A stretch of DNA of 41,233 bases, taken from positions 1 through 41,233 of the forward strand of contig JAJTZB010000011.1 of assembly GCA_032906765.1 (NCBI GenBank). Direction: 5' to 3'. The notes below the pieces were generated by a model. That model was not told where the DNA came from. It did not search any database and was given only the letters and a program-made list of their open reading frames with translations. The translations under genes and the position numbers were made by a program. How positions within the stretch are numbered: the first letter of the stretch is position 1; each line of letters begins with the position of its first letter. The DNA is from Nitrososphaerales archaeon (GTDB taxonomy: Archaea > Thermoproteota > Nitrososphaeria > Nitrososphaerales > Gagatemarchaeaceae). This document shows positions 23,863-32,038 of the stretch, in pieces.

Positions 23863-25479
23863 TTGCAGACGAAGCAATTCGTCAGAGACGCGACCGGTCT
23901 CGTTCGGGAGTTCGGCGCCGTCGACACCTTGCTCTTCGCATCTGCGATGGTCTTCGCCCTGGTATTCACGATTCAGCAGTTCGCTTGGTTCTACGGCAGT
24001 ACGCTCGGGGCGAGCCTGCCGCTCACTCTCGTAGTGGCGGCCATTCCGTTCGTGTTCCTGATGCTGGCCTACTGGGCCATCGGCGTAGTGATGCCGAGGA
24101 CTGGAAACGACTACCTCTGGGTTGGCCGCATCTTCCGTCCCTCCATCGGTTTCGCTTGGGCGGCTCTCTACATGTTCGTCGTGTTCTTCGTGGCCTATGT
24201 GGGAGAGGTCTCGCCTTTCGCGACCGCCTTCTCCTCGGCGTTCACCGCACTTGGTCTCACAAGCAACTCTGCCTCGCTGATAGACCTTGGGACCTTCCTG
24301 GGGTCTTCCTGGGGAACTTTCATGCTCGCGGCTCTCTTCACGCTGCTCTTCGGCGTATTCGCAATCTTTGGGAACAAGCTAATCAAGGGATTCATGTACA
24401 CGACGTGGATTGTCGCCATAATCGGGATGATCCTGATGTGGTACATACTCGGATCGACGAGCAACGCCACGTTTGCGAGCAACTGGAACCAGATGATCGG
24501 GAGCCTCAATTCGAGCTACGCGTATTCGGCGCTGCAGAGCACGGCGATAAACAAGGCTGGGTTCCCCGGTAACGCCGTCGGGTTCGCCGCCATAGTCACG
24601 GCCCTTCCGTTCGCCTTCCTGTTCCTCTTCGGCGGAAACTACGCCAACGCTTTCGCTGGAGAGATAAAGAACGTGAAGCGGTCGATTCCTGTGGCGCTAT
24701 TCCTCTCGCTAATCTTCGGCGTAATCTACTGGTCGATTACCTCCACGCTCACTCTGAACGCGATAAACCATGATTGGATCACACCTGTAGGCTACGCCTG
24801 GCTGACCAATGGTGCCGGCTCCGCGGCATATCCACTGCCTTACGCACCCACTCAGACGCTCTTCCTCGCAGTCGCAGCGTACCCGAACAACCTGCTCATC
24901 TCCGTCATGTTCTTCACCTACCTCGTCGGGTCTCTCGGCGCCCTCTTCGCGTACTTCTGGATTCCGAGCAAGTACTTCTTCGCTTGGGCCTTCGACAGGG
25001 TGATCCCTAGCAAGTTCGCGAACGTCAGCTCGAGGTTCAACACGCCGTATGTTTCGATATTGGCCATAGTTGTGCTCGGAGTGGTCCTCTCCTACCTCTA
25101 CCTGATACTGGGCTACTTCACGTACTTCACGCTGGGGACTGTACTCTGGGGAGTCTCGTACATCATGCCTGCCTTGGCGTTGATGGCGTTCCCCTACGTC
25201 AAGAAGGACCTCTTCGCCACCGCGCCGGGCTGGGTCGGTAAGAAGGTTGCAGGAATCCCCCTCGTCACATTGGTGGGGCTGCTCACAGCAATCGGATTCG
25301 GTTACGTCGGCTTCGTCGCGTACACGAATCCTTTGATCACCGCACCCAACGTCAACAGTGTCCTGCTGGCACTGGCCGTGCTCGTCGTCGCCTTCGTCGT
25401 GTACTTTGCTAGCAGGTTTTACCACAAGGGCAAGGGGATGGATATCTCCATGGCCCTGAAGGAAATACCGCCAGAGTAG
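23863..25479 (+). CDS. APC-superfamily amino acid/amine permease
   Basis: A secondary transporter in the cytoplasmic membrane. The 538-residue protein has about 12 hydrophobic helices. The first is interrupted by a short polar stretch, and the region LMLAYWAIGVVMPRTGNDY holds the conserved Gly-Asn-Asp of APC helix 2. GNYANAFAGEIKNVKRSIP matches the APC loop before helix 7. Unusually long external loops occur near residues 195-230 and 305-345. The neighbouring genes suggest uptake of an amino acid, polyamine or ureide. Confidence 0.9.
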   Translation: MQTKQFVRDATGLVREFGAVDTLLFASAMVFALVFTIQQFAWFYGSTLGASLPLTLVVAAIPFVFLMLAYWAIGVVMPRTGNDYLWVGRIFRPSIGFAWAALYMFVVFFVAYVGEVSPFATAFSSAFTALGLTSNSASLIDLGTFLGSSWGTFMLAALFTLLFGVFAIFGNKLIKGFMYTTWIVAIIGMILMWYILGSTSNATFASNWNQMIGSLNSSYAYSALQSTAINKAGFPGNAVGFAAIVTALPFAFLFLFGGNYANAFAGEIKNVKRSIPVALFLSLIFGVIYWSITSTLTLNAINHDWITPVGYAWLTNGAGSAAYPLPYAPTQTLFLAVAAYPNNLLISVMFFTYLVGSLGALFAYFWIPSKYFFAWAFDRVIPSKFANVSSRFNTPYVSILAIVVLGVVLSYLYLILGYFTYFTLGTVLWGVSYIMPALALMAFPYVKKDLFATAPGWVGKKVAGIPLVTLVGLLTAIGFGYVGFVAYTNPLITAPNVNSVLLALAVLVVAFVVYFASRFYHKGKGMDISMALKEIPPE

Positions 25480-25537
25480 CCGCGCGTTCCTCTCTCCGAG
25501 AAAGTCTTATCATCTGAGAGTGCGCAACTGCGCGAAG

Positions 25538-26440
25538 ATGCAGGAAGCTGGGAGGGACTTCGTTGGGTATGGCAAGGAAACTCCAAAGTTCCGCTGGCCA
25601 GGTAACCGCAGGCTGGCGCTATCCGTGGTCATCAACTACGAGGAGGGCTCGGAGCACTCCCACGCGACCGATGGCATAGTGGAGGGTGTGGGTGAGTTCC
25701 TGCCAGTCGACATGCCAGTGAGGGACGTGGGGAATGAAAGCAGCTACGAATATGGGCCAAGGGTGGCGATATGGAGGATACTGGAGACGCTTAAGAGGTA
25801 CAGGGCAAAAGCAACGTTCTTCGCGACTGCGACCGCCCTGGAAGTGAACAAGGCTGCGGCGAGAGCAATCGTCGACCAGGGGCACGAGGTGTGCGACCAC
25901 GGCCTCAGATGGACGGAACACTACAGGTTCACCTACAGCCAAGAGAAGGACATGATTAGCAAGTCAGTGGAGGTCATAGAACAAGTCACGGGAAAGAAGC
26001 CGGTGGGGTTCTACGCCAGGGAACCGAGCGTCAACACGGTCGGGATTGTCGAGGAGCTGGGGAACTTCATCTATGAGTCGGACTCTTACAGCGACGACCT
26101 CCCCTACAGACGCGGAGGCAAGGGGATACTGATGCTCCCGTATACGCCGGACGCGAACGACTTCCACTTCCAGGCCCCTATGCACAGGTTCGCCAACTCC
26201 TCTGACTTCTTCACATACCTGAAAGACTCGTTCGACGTGATGCATGAAGAGGCGCAGAAGGCCTCCAAGATGATGTCTGTCGGGCTCCACTGCCGCGTCA
26301 TAGGTAGGCCTGGCAGGATTGTTGCCCTGAGGAACTTCCTTTCATACGCCACAAGGTTCGACGACGTCTGGGTGGCAACGAGAGAGCAGATGGCGAGGCA
26401 CTGGATTGAGCACGTAGAGCCGACGCTGAAGTCCGGCTAG
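25538..26440 (+). CDS. puuE: PuuE-type allantoinase / polysaccharide deacetylase-fold hydrolase
   Basis: PuuE allantoinase converts allantoin to allantoate. The 300-residue protein follows the PuuE pattern closely: DFVGYGKETP, NYEEGSEHS, YEYGPRVAIWR, TFFATATALE, ASVNT-like EPSVNTVGI, SDSYSDDLPY, and KMMSVGLHCRVIGRPGR. ATG 25538 is preferred because a TATA-like CTTATCATC lies about 26 bp upstream; a GTG at 25520 is less likely. It sits just downstream of the permease in the same direction. Family is strong; the substrate may be allantoin or a related cyclic amide. Confidence 0.85.
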   Translation: MQEAGRDFVGYGKETPKFRWPGNRRLALSVVINYEEGSEHSHATDGIVEGVGEFLPVDMPVRDVGNESSYEYGPRVAIWRILETLKRYRAKATFFATATALEVNKAAARAIVDQGHEVCDHGLRWTEHYRFTYSQEKDMISKSVEVIEQVTGKKPVGFYAREPSVNTVGIVEELGNFIYESDSYSDDLPYRRGGKGILMLPYTPDANDFHFQAPMHRFANSSDFFTYLKDSFDVMHEEAQKASKMMSVGLHCRVIGRPGRIVALRNFLSYATRFDDVWVATREQMARHWIEHVEPTLKSG

Positions 26441-26880
26441 GGGTTCTGCACGATGAGCTTCTTGATGTCTGCGGGCACGTTCGGCTCGTAGAACACGCCG
26501 ACCACCCATTTGAAGAGGTCGCGCTCCGTCACTATCCCCATCAGCCTGCCCCCCTGCACCACGGGCAGCCGTCTAATCTTCTTGCGGAGCATTATGGTGA
26601 ACGCGTTCCAAATCTCAGTCTCGGGGGAGACGGTGACCAGTGGTTTCGAGGCGAACGTCTTGGAGGGAGAGCTGAGGTCCTTGGCTGACTTGCCTGTCAG
26701 TTGCCTCATGATGTCCCTCTCGGTGATAATCCCGACTGGTGCGCCGCCTTCTAAGACGACTACGGAGCCGATGTCGTGCTTTACCATCTTAGCCACGGCA
26801 ACGCTGACTGGTTCGCTTCCGGACACCGTTCGCACCGTCCTTGACATTATCTTGCCGACCACGTCCCTGGATTCGGACAA
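26437..26880 (-). CDS. CBS-domain pair protein
   Basis: CBS pairs bind adenosyl nucleotides and act as energy or redox sensors. From TTG 26880 the protein has 147 residues with two CBS motifs: CBS1 about 8-65 (MSRTVRTVSG, PVGIITERDIM) and CBS2 about 75-130 (PLVTVSPETE, MGIVTERDLF). A longer frame reaching 27192 runs through the promoter and over the divergent gene. The TATA-like GTCTTATACT (26911-26920, minus strand) sets the TTG start. There is no attached effector domain. It overlaps the end of puuE by four bases, tail to tail. Confidence 0.88.
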   Translation of the reverse strand: MSESRDVVGKIMSRTVRTVSGSEPVSVAVAKMVKHDIGSVVVLEGGAPVGIITERDIMRQLTGKSAKDLSSPSKTFASKPLVTVSPETEIWNAFTIMLRKKIRRLPVVQGGRLMGIVTERDLFKWVVGVFYEPNVPADIKKLIVQNP

Positions 26881-26910
26881 GCGACTCCCAGCACCGCTCT
26901 TCCGTCGGCG

Positions 26911-26920
26911 AGTATAAGAC
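26911..26920 (-). promoter_or_regulatory. TATA box of the CBS gene
   Basis: On the minus strand it reads GTCTTATACT, giving a predicted transcription start near 26889, nine bases before TTG 26880. Confidence 0.45.
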
Positions 26921-27001
26921 GTTAGTCCCGAATGCGTGGCTGCGGCGCTTGAACGGAAACCATAAGCTCTAAAGAAGCGGTGAGCGGCGAGCGCACGCAG
27001 G

Positions 27002-27769
27002 ATGAGCATACTCGCTGAACCCCTCGAGGAGGCTAAGAGGATCTTCGAGACTTCGGCGCAGAGGGGCGTGGTACTGCGGCTCCTCGGAGGCATCGCTGTG
27101 CGCATTAGGTGCCCGTCCACGCAGCACGCCGCCCTCAAGAGGAGGTACCTAGACCTCGACTTCATCGGACTTTCGAAGCAGTCGGGAGACATACGGGAGT
27201 TCTTCGAGGAGATTGGCTACGAACCGCGAGTAAGGTTCAACGCGATGATGGGCTCAAGGAGGCTGATATTCAACGACCTTGTGAACGAAAGGAGGGTCGA
27301 CATCTTCCTTGATGTGTTCGAGATGTGCCACAAGTTCGACTTCAGGGAAAGAGTGCGCCTCGACCCGTACACCCTGCCACTGGCCGACCTGCTCGCGACC
27401 AAGCTCCAGATCGTGCAGATAAACGACAAGGACTTCAGGGATGTAGTGTCGCTGCTCATGGACCACGAGGTGGGCAAAGGCGACGGCGACATGATCAACG
27501 GTCCGTACATTGCCGGCCTCTGCTCCAACGACTGGGGAGTCTACAAGACTTTCACGATGAACCTCTCCAAGGTTCTCAATGCGGTCGAAGGCTACGGTCT
27601 GAGCTCACCAGAGGTCGCGGTTGTGAAGTCCAAGGTGGAGGGACTCGTCAGGATGATCGAGGGCGTGCCGAAGACGCTGAGCTGGAAGCTCAGGGCCAGG
27701 GTCGGGGAGAGGGTCCCTTGGTATGAGTTACCTGAGGGAGACAAGCTGGTCGTTACCGACTCGGGTTGA
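27002..27769 (+). CDS. Nucleotidyltransferase-fold protein
   Basis: A 255-residue protein of the polymerase-beta nucleotidyltransferase fold, related in layout to AbiEii-type proteins. Gly29-Gly30 (LLGGIAV), Asp51-x-Asp53 (YLDLDFIG), and a third acidic strand VDIFLDVF (Asp100/Asp104) are visible. A later helix contains DKDFRDVVSLLMD, like the conserved Lys/Asp helix. No antitoxin-like gene is adjacent, and the divergent neighbour is the CBS protein. It may be a housekeeping archaeal family instead of a toxin. The acceptor is unknown. Confidence 0.75.
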   Translation: MSILAEPLEEAKRIFETSAQRGVVLRLLGGIAVRIRCPSTQHAALKRRYLDLDFIGLSKQSGDIREFFEEIGYEPRVRFNAMMGSRRLIFNDLVNERRVDIFLDVFEMCHKFDFRERVRLDPYTLPLADLLATKLQIVQINDKDFRDVVSLLMDHEVGKGDGDMINGPYIAGLCSNDWGVYKTFTMNLSKVLNAVEGYGLSSPEVAVVKSKVEGLVRMIEGVPKTLSWKLRARVGERVPWYELPEGDKLVVTDSG

Positions 27770-27770
27770 A

Positions 27771-28724
27771 TCAGCCAGAGGTCAGGAGGTAAGACTTGAT
27801 TCTATCGTCTTCCAAATCAGCGAGGAAACCGCGCAGTATTCCTTCCCCGTACTCGCTGCCGGGGTTCGCGCACATAGTCCGCCCTATCTTGGTTATCCCT
27901 CTGGACTCGTGAATGTGGCCGTGGATGCCGAGCATTGGCTGGTACTTCTCAATCGCCGCCCTGCACGCTGAGCTGCCTGCCGAGATCATCTGCACCTGAC
28001 CAGACTTGACGACGATCTTGAGCGATTCGTCTATCCGGGGCGCCTGATCTATCAGCGTGCTTATTGGAGGGACGTGGATGTTGAAAAGGGCCGACCCGAT
28101 GTTCTGGAGGCCGTCGGCCATTCTCTCAATCTTCTTCTGAAGCTCCTCCTCGTCAACCTCGCGCGGACTGTGCCACGGCGTGTGGTTGGTGGTGCCGAGG
28201 GTTATCATCTCGTGATGGCCGTCTATGTCGACGACCTTCTCCTCGGGGTTAACCACGTAGGAGGAGGAGCTGAGGACCGGGTCGATTTCGAACACGTCGT
28301 CATTACCTGGAGAGATGAAACACTTCACGTTGGTCTTGCCGAGCCGCTCCTCGGCGAGGGCGACCCACTCCCCGACGCGGTCGACCATCAGCTGCTTGAA
28401 CAATGCGGTCACCTTCGCAGGGTTCGCTGAGAGCTCTTCGAACTCCTCCTGGGTGACGACCTTGCAGTAGGAGCCGGAGTCCGCCGCCCTGGTTATCAAG
28501 TCGTCTACCTCGTGCCTGTTCTTCAGCCGTATCTCGTCGCCTTGGTACGTGCAGTGGTAGGCCCCATCTTGCTGCTCGACTATTGGGATCATGACCTTCC
28601 CGGTTATGTCCCCGCCAAGAATCAAGATGTCTGCGTTGTAGAACTTGGCTGCGCTCAGGAATTTCCTGAAGCACCTGGTGGAGCCGTGGACGTCTGTGAT
28701 GAAGTAGATCCTGGACTTCGGCAC
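27771..28724 (-). CDS. Metallophosphoesterase
   Basis: Calcineurin-like phosphoesterase fold with two metals. The 317-residue protein has Asp11-Val-His13-Gly (TDVHGS), GGD (about 38-40), GND in SPGNDDVF, NIHVPP, and GHIHES near 272-277, the full five-motif series. It is longer than minimal members, with an insert of about 80 residues after GGD. It is likely a cytoplasmic phosphodiesterase or phosphatase; the substrate is unknown. It is convergent with the nucleotidyltransferase-fold gene, only one base apart. Confidence 0.9.
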   Translation of the reverse strand: MPKSRIYFITDVHGSTRCFRKFLSAAKFYNADILILGGDITGKVMIPIVEQQDGAYHCTYQGDEIRLKNRHEVDDLITRAADSGSYCKVVTQEEFEELSANPAKVTALFKQLMVDRVGEWVALAEERLGKTNVKCFISPGNDDVFEIDPVLSSSSYVVNPEEKVVDIDGHHEMITLGTTNHTPWHSPREVDEEELQKKIERMADGLQNIGSALFNIHVPPISTLIDQAPRIDESLKIVVKSGQVQMISAGSSACRAAIEKYQPMLGIHGHIHESRGITKIGRTMCANPGSEYGEGILRGFLADLEDDRIKSYLLTSG

Positions 28725-28804
28725 GCCTCGCGCGTTTCGTCGGGTGTTAATTAACGTGAGCAGCGGCCGAGTCGCGCATTAGCATGATGATGAGGGACCG
28801 GAGC

Positions 28805-29248
28805 CTACCTGCTCTTGTAGCAGAAGTAGGGGTATCCGCCGTTGACTAGGTTGACTGCCCTCTCCACTATCTTGTCAGAGATCTCCTTCCACTTTTCGTC
28901 CCAGTCGATTCCCTCGACAGTCAACTCCTTCTCATCCCCGCCCGTCCTGGAAGGGGAGCTGGCCCAGATGGCTCTTCCATAGAAAGGCTTCACTATGCGG
29001 ACAGACCAGCGGTCGCAGCGCGTCTTCGACCCATCCCTCCTGAAGTACTGGCACTCGCTGCAGAAGCGTGAGAGCCAGATGATCTCCTTTGTCCGCTTGA
29101 CCGTCTTGCCTATCTGCTCCAGGAGTCTCTCCGACTCCTTTCTGATCATGTCGGCAAGTTCCTTCTGCCCCTCCTCGGAGTTGGTGTAGTACTCCGGGTC
29201 CGCGGCGACAGCCTGGTACCAGCTCTCGAACTCGTTCTCTTCGGCCAA
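28805..29248 (-). CDS. Hypothetical protein with a four-Cys, zinc-like pattern
   Basis: A 147-residue acidic protein with a helical N-terminus (about 20-55) and a CSEC pair followed by TRCDRW and a final YFCY, which together could hold a metal. I recognise no family. ATG 29248 follows a TATA-like TTTTTAGT about 30 bp upstream on the minus strand. It lies between the phosphoesterase and the nicotinate salvage genes. Confidence 0.7.
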   Translation of the reverse strand: MAEENEFESWYQAVAADPEYYTNSEEGQKELADMIRKESERLLEQIGKTVKRTKEIIWLSRFCSECQYFRRDGSKTRCDRWSVRIVKPFYGRAIWASSPSRTGGDEKELTVEGIDWDEKWKEISDKIVERAVNLVNGGYPYFCYKSR

Positions 29249-29385
29249 GTCCCGGGGCGAGGGACGTTCTCAGACTAAAAAGCGTGATGAGTATCTTCGG
29301 TTGTCCAGAATGAATAAATAGCGAAAACCCGCTGAAGCGTGGGTCTGGCGCGTAGCGTGCTACGACGGGCGACCTGGACTGGCCA

Positions 29386-29994
29386 TTACGGTCGGGATGA
29401 TGACACCATTGCTGCGCGCCGGCATCTCTTCACCACCTCCCCAGCGGTAGTCAGGGTTGCACCTTTCGCAGTCATCGACCTCAGGGCCGACGCCGAGTCT
29501 CCAGGCCGCAGGTTCACTCCCCTGACGCAGTCAGTCATCACTTCGACCTTGAACCCCCTCGCGAGCCCGTCCAGACACGTCTGCTTGACGCAGTAGTCGG
29601 TCGCCAGGCCTCCGATGATAAGGTCCGTCACGCCGAGCCGCCTGAGCTCCGCCTCGAGGTCCGTCCCTTGGAAGCCAGAGTATGCCTCCGAGTCTGGCGC
29701 CGTCGCCTTGCTGACCACAACCGACCCCTTAGGGACGACGAGGTCTGGATGGAACTCGGCTCCGGGCGTCCCTGCCACGCAGTGGGGTGCCCAAGTGCCA
29801 CCCTGTTCGATGAACGAACAGTGGTTCGCCGGATGCCAGTCTCTGGTGAGGAAGACTGGGAGTCCGGCGTCGTGGAAGGCGGAGATCACGCGGTTCAGGG
29901 ATTTGACGACGTCGTCGCCCCCCTTCACCCCGAGCGCACCACCCGGACAGAAGTCTCGTTGCACGTCCACGACGACGAGCGCAGCCATTCCCAA
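29386..29994 (-). CDS. pncA: Nicotinamidase
   Basis: Converts nicotinamide to nicotinate in NAD salvage. The 202-residue protein has the catalytic triad Asp10 (VVVDVQRDF), Lys near 96 and Cys135 (ATDYCVKQT). The metal ligands are Asp52, His54 and His58 in DWHPANH. The start MGMAAL has two adjacent ATG choices. It is the last gene of a minus-strand cluster with pncB directly upstream, six bases apart. Confidence 0.93.
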   Translation of the reverse strand: MGMAALVVVDVQRDFCPGGALGVKGGDDVVKSLNRVISAFHDAGLPVFLTRDWHPANHCSFIEQGGTWAPHCVAGTPGAEFHPDLVVPKGSVVVSKATAPDSEAYSGFQGTDLEAELRRLGVTDLIIGGLATDYCVKQTCLDGLARGFKVEVMTDCVRGVNLRPGDSASALRSMTAKGATLTTAGEVVKRCRRAAMVSSSRP

Positions 29995-29999
29995 ACCGG

Positions 30000-31220
30000 C
30001 TACCTCCAGGTCAGCGACGGCTGTGAAGACTCCAGACCTCGGAGAGAGCCTGCGAGGCGGGACCGTATGCCCTCTATCCCCTCGTACCTCCGCACAATCT
30101 TCCCGTCCTCGAGCAGCGGCTTCAGCAGGGCCGACGAGCCCCTCGGCTTGGGTGAGCCTTCGAGTGCGACTGAGTCTTTGAACCCGTTCGACCTGTAGAC
30201 CGCCTTCCTTCCTCCCAGCCCTCCCCTCTTCGCCCTGAACTCCCTCCGACCTCGACCAACGACCTCGACAATCTTTGCGCTGAGGTCTATCACCGGAGGA
30301 TAAGCGACGGCCGTCCCCACTCCGAAACCATCAACGAGGTCCCTGAGTTGCCTCACAGAGTCTTCGTCGAGCCTGCCCGAGGCGATTAGCTTCACCTTCT
30401 TTCCTCCCCTGATGTCTAGCTCCCACCTCACCTCTTCTATGATTTTCCGGAAGTCGCCCCGACGGGAGGCGGGGGTGTCGAGTCTCACTCCCCAGAGCCT
30501 TGACCCGAGCACCTCGAACGCCTTGATGGACTCCGCTTTCTCGTCCCAGAACGTATCGACAAGCGCGACCCGAGGGACGCTCCTCGCGATTGTCCTGTCG
30601 AAGAGCCGCCAGGCGCGCTCTTGGTCTCCCAGGATCTGGATGAGGGCGTGCGGCATGGTTCCAGAGGGGGTGATTTTCAGCAGCTTCGCCCCGAGGACGT
30701 TGGATACTCCGTCGAACCCGGCCAGATAGCAGGCGCGCTCGACGAGAGCGACGAGGGCGGGGTGGACTCTTCTCGTGCCGAAACTAAGAAGTAACTTGTT
30801 TCCCGCCGCCATCCTGAACCTGGCCGCCCGCGTGGAGACACTTGTCGACGAGGCGAGGAGGCCGAGCAGTGGAGTCTCGTACTCAGTGAAGTCAGAGTAC
30901 CTCCCTTCGATGACCATCAGGGGTTCGTAGAGAGCAGTCGATGTGTCGGCAAGGAAGACAGACCCCTCGTCGAACGCCCAGACGTTGACGGGCAGCCCCT
31001 CGAGTAGCTTCGCAGCCTCGTAGACGCCGCTCACGACTCCCCAGTTCTGCTGGTATGGGACGTCCCTGGCGTAGACCTCCATGACAACCCTGGAGTCGAT
31101 GCGATTCCTGCCCAGGACCTCCTTCGTGTGGAGGAAGTACTCGTCCGTCGTCTCGCCGCTCTTGATTTCTTTCTCCTGGGCCAGCCAGAAGAGTCTGTCG
31201 TCGAGGTCGATGTGGCGCAT
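30000..31220 (-). CDS. pncB: Nicotinate phosphoribosyltransferase
   Basis: Makes nicotinate mononucleotide from nicotinate and PRPP, the step after PncA. The 406-residue protein has the archaeal NaPRTase layout: an N-terminal region with TTDEYFLHT, FGTRRVHPA, the SGTMPHAL turn, VDTFWDEK and IIASGR-like KLIASGRLDED, followed by a gated GFGVGTAV phosphate site. It is co-oriented with pncA and a Nudix-like gene, forming a salvage operon. Confidence 0.92.
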   Translation of the reverse strand: MRHIDLDDRLFWLAQEKEIKSGETTDEYFLHTKEVLGRNRIDSRVVMEVYARDVPYQQNWGVVSGVYEAAKLLEGLPVNVWAFDEGSVFLADTSTALYEPLMVIEGRYSDFTEYETPLLGLLASSTSVSTRAARFRMAAGNKLLLSFGTRRVHPALVALVERACYLAGFDGVSNVLGAKLLKITPSGTMPHALIQILGDQERAWRLFDRTIARSVPRVALVDTFWDEKAESIKAFEVLGSRLWGVRLDTPASRRGDFRKIIEEVRWELDIRGGKKVKLIASGRLDEDSVRQLRDLVDGFGVGTAVAYPPVIDLSAKIVEVVGRGRREFRAKRGGLGGRKAVYRSNGFKDSVALEGSPKPRGSSALLKPLLEDGKIVRRYEGIEGIRSRLAGSLRGLESSQPSLTWR

Positions 31221-31278
31221 TTTCTTGATTTCGTCCGTCAGTTCCCGCTCAAAAAGGGTTCCGTCTCCACGAGAGGCG

Positions 31279-31797
31279 CTAGCCCCTCCACTTCCCTAGG
31301 TGGGCGAGGATGTCTTCGTGCGACCGGGCGAAATCCTCCCTGCGCAGATTCGTGGTGTCCACGAACCTCAGCTCTTTCCACGCGGCGTGGGACCTCACCT
31401 CCGCTCTTTCACCCGAAAACAGGAACTCCAAGTCCCAGTGGTTCTTTGGCCCGTAAACCTCGGAGAAGACCCATGGCCCCTCGAGTTTCTGGTCTGTGAT
31501 GCCCAGCTGCTCGTCGAGAATTCTCTCTGCCGCGTTCTGCGGAGACTCGCCGTACAGCAGCTGTGACGCCGGGAGAATCCAGCCGCTTCTGTTGCGTTCA
31601 GCTCTTTCCCTGTCGAGGCCGCCAATCCGCTCCCACGGCCCGTCGACGTTCAGCTTTCCGAGGAGGATCTCGTTCGGCCTGCTGGTCTTGGTGAGAATTA
31701 CGAAGGAGGAGAGGCAGAATCCCCCGTCGGGTATCTCGTCGATTCTCGGTGGGGTGGTAGTCTTCGAAAATCTTGTGAACAGTCTTTCTGACAACAT
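31279..31797 (-). CDS. Nudix-like protein with a degenerate Nudix box
   Basis: A 172-residue protein with the Nudix fold pattern. The expected box, GE followed by a helix with REUxEExGU, reads GESPQNAAERILDEQLGI: the first Glu of REUxEE is Ile and one of the last pair is Gln. Metal binding should therefore be weakened, and it may be a non-hydrolytic Nudix protein. Its place ahead of pncB and pncA suggests a role linked to NAD(H) or ADP-ribose, as a sensor or an enzyme. ATG 31797. Confidence 0.7.
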   Translation of the reverse strand: MLSERLFTRFSKTTTPPRIDEIPDGGFCLSSFVILTKTSRPNEILLGKLNVDGPWERIGGLDRERAERNRSGWILPASQLLYGESPQNAAERILDEQLGITDQKLEGPWVFSEVYGPKNHWDLEFLFSGERAEVRSHAAWKELRFVDTTNLRREDFARSHEDILAHLGKWRG

Positions 31798-31848
31798 GGT
31801 TACGAAGGACGGTTTGTCGTAATTAAGTATTGGAAGGCGGAAAATCCC

Positions 31849-31858
31849 GTTAAATACA
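31849..31858 (+). promoter_or_regulatory. TATA box of tRNA-Ala
   Basis: GTTAAATACA is centred about 27 bp upstream of the tRNA 5' end. Confidence 0.5.
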
Positions 31859-31879
31859 CCTAGAAGAGAGAAATGCGTA

Positions 31880-31971
31880 GGGCCGGTAGTTCAGCGGTAC
31901 GAACGCCCGCCTCGCACGCGGGAGAACCCGTTCGGGTCCCAAGGTCGGGGGTTCAATTCCCCCCCGGTCCA
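31880..31971 (+). tRNA. tRNA-Ala (CGC) with an extended variable region, probable intron
   Basis: The acceptor stem GGGCCGG/CCGGTCC contains the G3:U70 pair, the identity element of tRNA-Ala, with A73. The anticodon loop CTCGCAC gives CGC. The T arm is GGGGG/CCCCC. The variable region (31923-31946) has 24 bases where five are expected (AGGTC). The extra 19 bases include an ACCC/GGGT hairpin. This fits a non-canonical intron between positions 44 and 48, as known in Thaumarchaeota. Removing 19 bases gives a normal 73-base tRNA. Confidence 0.9.
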
Positions 31972-32038
31972 TCTTTGCCTAAATCACGCGTAAGCGGAGA
32001 CAGTCCTACAGGAGCACCTGAGAAAGGCTGACGTAGTA

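Noticed and set aside
24709-25425. 238-codon minus-strand frame opposite the APC permease
   Set aside because: Asp/Glu/Arg-rich shadow of a clear membrane protein.
27108-27726. Arg-rich frames overlapping the nucleotidyltransferase-fold gene on both strands
   Set aside because: Shadows of the real gene in other frames.
31880-31971. Reading this tRNA as a class II tRNA-Ser or tRNA-Leu because of the long variable region
   Set aside because: The CGC anticodon and the G3:U70 pair identify alanine; an intron explains the extra bases better.
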